Origin: Rhizobiaceae bacterium
GTDB taxonomy: Bacteria; Pseudomonadota; Alphaproteobacteria; Rhizobiales; Rhizobiaceae
Direction of reading: 5' to 3'
DNA length: 64,000 nucleotides
Assembly (NCBI GenBank): GCA_028281105.1
Contig: JANQKQ010000043.1
Coordinates: forward strand, 20,188 to 84,187
Part shown: positions 62,055 through 64,000 of the stretch, in pieces
Position numbering within the stretch: position 1 is the first letter of the stretch
Layout of the letters: each line of letters begins with the position of its first letter
The notes under the pieces: generated by a model
Seen by the model: only the letters and a program-made list of their open reading frames with translations
What the model was told of the DNA's origin: nothing
Databases searched by the model: none
Made by a program: the position numbers and the translations under genes

Positions 62055-63422
62055 TCAGGCCCGCTCGAAGCCGCGGATCAGCTCCCAGTCGGTGACCCGG
62101 CGGTCGTATTCCGCCTGCTCCCAGTCGCCGGCGTGGGCGTAGTGCTCGACCACGGCGTCGCCGAAGGCCGCCCGCAGCACGGCCGAGCCCCGGAAGGCCT
62201 GCAGCGCCTCGCGCAGGGTCTGGGGCACGTCGGGCACCTGCGCGCCCTCGTAGACGTTGCCCTGGTAGGCCGGCTCGAGCTCGAGCTGCTGCTCGATGCC
62301 ATGAAGGCCGGCGGCGAGCACGGCGGCATAGGCGACGTAGGGATTGGCGTCGGCGCCGGGAATGCGGCATTCGACGCGGGTCGCCGCCCCAGGCCCGAGC
62401 AGGCGGAATCCGGCGGTGCGGTTGTCGTGGCTCCAGGCGATCTTGGTCGGCGCGAAGGAGCCGGCCTGGAAGCGCTTGTAGGAGTTGATGTTCGGCGCCA
62501 GGCAGTAGGTGAACTCGCCGGCGCAGGCGATCAGCCCGGCCAGGAAGTGCCGGAACAGGGGCGACATGCCGTCCGGGTCCGCCTCGTCGGCGAACAGCGG
62601 CCGGTCGCTCTCGGCGTCCCACAGCGAGCTGTGCAGGTGGAAGGAGCTGCCGGCCAGGTCGTAGCGCGGCTTGGCCATGAAGGTGATGGCCTTGCCCTGC
62701 AGGTGGGCGATCTCCTTGGCGCCGTTCTTGTAGATCACATGGCGGTCGGCCATCTCCAGGGCCTCGGTGTAGACCATGTTGATCTCTTCCTGGCCCGGGC
62801 CCCACTCGCCCTTGGAGACCTCGATCGGCACGCCGGCGTTGTCGAGGCCGTTGCGGATCGCCCGGATCAGGCTCTCCTCCTTGGTGGTCTGGAAGATGTG
62901 GTAGTCGGCGATGTACCAGCCGGCGTGCTCCAGGTTCCGATAGTCCTTCTCGCGCGCCGACTTGTAGCTCTCGTCGTAGACGTAGAACTCGAGCTCCGAG
63001 GCCATCTTGGCGACCCAGCCGTGCTCGGCCAGGCGGGCGAGCTGCCGGCGCAGCAGCGAGCGCGGCGCATGGGGCACCAGCTCGTGGCTGTGGTGGTCCA
63101 GCACGTCGCAGAGCACGAGGGCCGTGCCCTCGAGCCAGGGGATCCGGCGCAGGGTCGCCAGGTCCGGCTTGAGCACGAAGTCGCCGTAGCCGAGGTCCCA
63201 GGAGGCCGCCTCGTAGCCGGGCACCGGCTCGTTGTCGATGTCCATGGCCAGCAGGTAGTTGCAGCCGTGGGTCTCCTCGGCGACCGAGTCGAGGAAGAAG
63301 TGACCGGTCACCCGCTTGCCCATCAGCCGGCCCTGCATGTCGACCATCGCCGCGATCACGGTGTCGATGGCACCGCTCTCGACCTCGGCCCGCAGTCTCT
63401 CCAGATCCAGCATGCCGCGCAT
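62055..63422 (-). CDS. Glutamine-synthetase family ligase (gamma-glutamyl-amine type)
   Basis: A 455-residue member of the GS superfamily. Active-site segments are MASELEFYVYDESYKSARE, GEWGPGQEEINMVYTEALEM, GSSFHLHSSLWD and NPYVAYAAVLAAGLHGIEQQ. The segment APNINSYKRFQAGSFAPTKI fits PuuA-like gamma-glutamylpolyamine or gamma-glutamyl-amine synthetases rather than GlnA, and the adenylylation loop of GlnA is not seen. Beside a TRAP transporter this suggests amine or polyamine catabolism. The exact substrate is not known. Confidence 0.85.
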   Translation of the reverse strand: MRGMLDLERLRAEVESGAIDTVIAAMVDMQGRLMGKRVTGHFFLDSVAEETHGCNYLLAMDIDNEPVPGYEAASWDLGYGDFVLKPDLATLRRIPWLEGTALVLCDVLDHHSHELVPHAPRSLLRRQLARLAEHGWVAKMASELEFYVYDESYKSAREKDYRNLEHAGWYIADYHIFQTTKEESLIRAIRNGLDNAGVPIEVSKGEWGPGQEEINMVYTEALEMADRHVIYKNGAKEIAHLQGKAITFMAKPRYDLAGSSFHLHSSLWDAESDRPLFADEADPDGMSPLFRHFLAGLIACAGEFTYCLAPNINSYKRFQAGSFAPTKIAWSHDNRTAGFRLLGPGAATRVECRIPGADANPYVAYAAVLAAGLHGIEQQLELEPAYQGNVYEGAQVPDVPQTLREALQAFRGSAVLRAAFGDAVVEHYAHAGDWEQAEYDRRVTDWELIRGFERA

Positions 63423-63473
63423 CGCCTATGCCCCCTTCTGTCGCACGCTCGCCCACCCCTGGCCTTGAAGCAG

Positions 63474-63505
63474 GGACACCCCCGCGAGGCCTCGCGGGGG
63501 TGTCC
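63474..63505. repeat. Perfect 32-bp palindrome
   Basis: GGACACCCCCGCGAGG with its exact reverse complement directly after it (centre AGGCCT). It lies between the TRAP binding-protein gene and the glutamine-synthetase-like gene and may end or attenuate transcription. Confidence 0.85.
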
Positions 63506-63525
63506 TCGGCTCGTCGGTCCGATCG

Positions 63526-64000
63526 TCAGCCGTAGCGGTAGGGCCGCCCGGCCTTCGCCATGTCGGCGTTGTACTGCCGGAAGATCTGCACGACTTTCGC
63601 CTTGGTCTCGGACTCCGAGGCGATCTCGTCCCAGAACTTGACCGCGGCCGCCTCGACCTGCGCCCACTCCTCGTCGGGAATCGAGGTCAGCTTCATCTTG
63701 GTGCCGTTGACACGCAGGCTGGCCTCGCCGCCCCAGTACCACCACTGGCGATAGTAGTGCGACTGCTCCATGGCCATCTTCAGCATGACCTTGAGGTGCT
63801 CGGGCAGCTCGTTGTAGCGGTCCATGTTGGCGAAGAAGTGGCCGATCCAGGCGCCGGAGATGTTGTTGGTCAGGAAGTAGTCGGTGACGTCCGCCCAGCC
63901 GACCGTGTAGTCCTCGGTGATGCCCGACCAGGCGATGCCGTCCAGCTCGCCGGTCTGCACGGCGACCTCGATGTCCTCCCAGGGCAGGGTCACCGGCACG
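63526..64000 (-). CDS. TRAP transporter solute-binding protein (partial, 5' end beyond window)
   Basis: The last 158 codons of a DctP-family protein. Recognisable parts are VAVQTGELDGIAWSGITE (the conserved region that holds the carboxylate-binding loop), DYFLTNNISGAWIGHFFANM, and YNELPEHLKVMLKMAMEQSH. The signal peptide and first half lie outside the window. The family binds carboxylates and related solutes in the periplasm. It is probably cotranscribed with the ligase gene downstream, 103 bp away across a palindrome. Confidence 0.88.
   Translation of the reverse strand, partial: VPVTLPWEDIEVAVQTGELDGIAWSGITEDYTVGWADVTDYFLTNNISGAWIGHFFANMDRYNELPEHLKVMLKMAMEQSHYYRQWWYWGGEASLRVNGTKMKLTSIPDEEWAQVEAAAVKFWDEIASESETKAKVVQIFRQYNADMAKAGRPYRYG

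Noticed and set aside
62133..63641. 502-codon rightward frame opposite the glutamine-synthetase-like gene
   Set aside because: High third-position GC opens antisense frames. The leftward frame has the GS active-site motifs; the rightward frame has none.

Overview
The window is GC-rich DNA from an alphaproteobacterium, most likely of the order Hyphomicrobiales (Rhizobiales). The main evidence is one nearly complete flagellar locus (about 9.8-42.0 kb) with order-typical parts: motC, motD and motE beside motA and motB, the atypical response regulator ftcR, flbT and flaF next to the hook genes, and the block motA-fliM-fliN-fliG-flhB followed by flgBC-fliE-flgGAI-motE-flgH-fliL-fliP. A TPP riboswitch before thiBPQ and many translationally coupled overlaps fit the same group. 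No insertion sequence, phage gene or CRISPR array was seen.

Layout. (1) 1-5.2 kb: a leftward cassette of two FemAB/GNAT-fold acyltransferases, a small polytopic membrane protein, an ATP-grasp ligase and a polysaccharide-type flippase (cut by the window edge). It looks like a surface-polymer synthesis and export locus whose product cannot be named. (2) 5.5-9.8 kb: a tRNA-Gly(UCC)-like gene with an unusual C at position 33, a mostly empty stretch with a strong terminator, a LuxR-type regulator with a possible GNAT/LuxI-fold partner, a GGDEF diguanylate cyclase, and a 62-residue membrane microprotein behind a textbook sigma-54 promoter. (3) 9.8-29.9 kb: leftward flagellar genes for the export gate, hook, hook-filament junction, stator accessories, MS ring and a single flagellin. 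(4) 30.2-42.0 kb: rightward flagellar genes for stator, C ring, rod, P and L rings and export. Several conserved-looking genes of unknown role sit inside these operons. (5) 42.3-46.6 kb: thiamine uptake (thiBPQ, TPP riboswitch) diverging from a thiamine pyrophosphokinase, a complete salvage route from imported thiamine to TPP. (6) 46.6-52.9 kb: a LysM protein, an OmpA-family lipoprotein and four GT-B glycosyltransferases. (7) 53.2-59.2 kb: a peptide/opine-type ABC importer. (8) 59.6-64 kb: an MscS-family channel, a glutamine-synthetase-family ligase and a partial TRAP solute-binding protein.

Non-coding structure is rich. A composite cassette of four palindromes (about 230-260 bp) occurs three times (42.0, 52.9 and 59.4 kb), once inverted, with compensatory stem changes. 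A second two-hairpin element occurs twice (9.7 and 20.2 kb). The most unusual items are the C33 tRNA beside the FemAB-fold cassette, the sigma-54-driven microprotein, and the repeat cassettes.

All functional names rest on motif and context recognition by eye. No database search was run.
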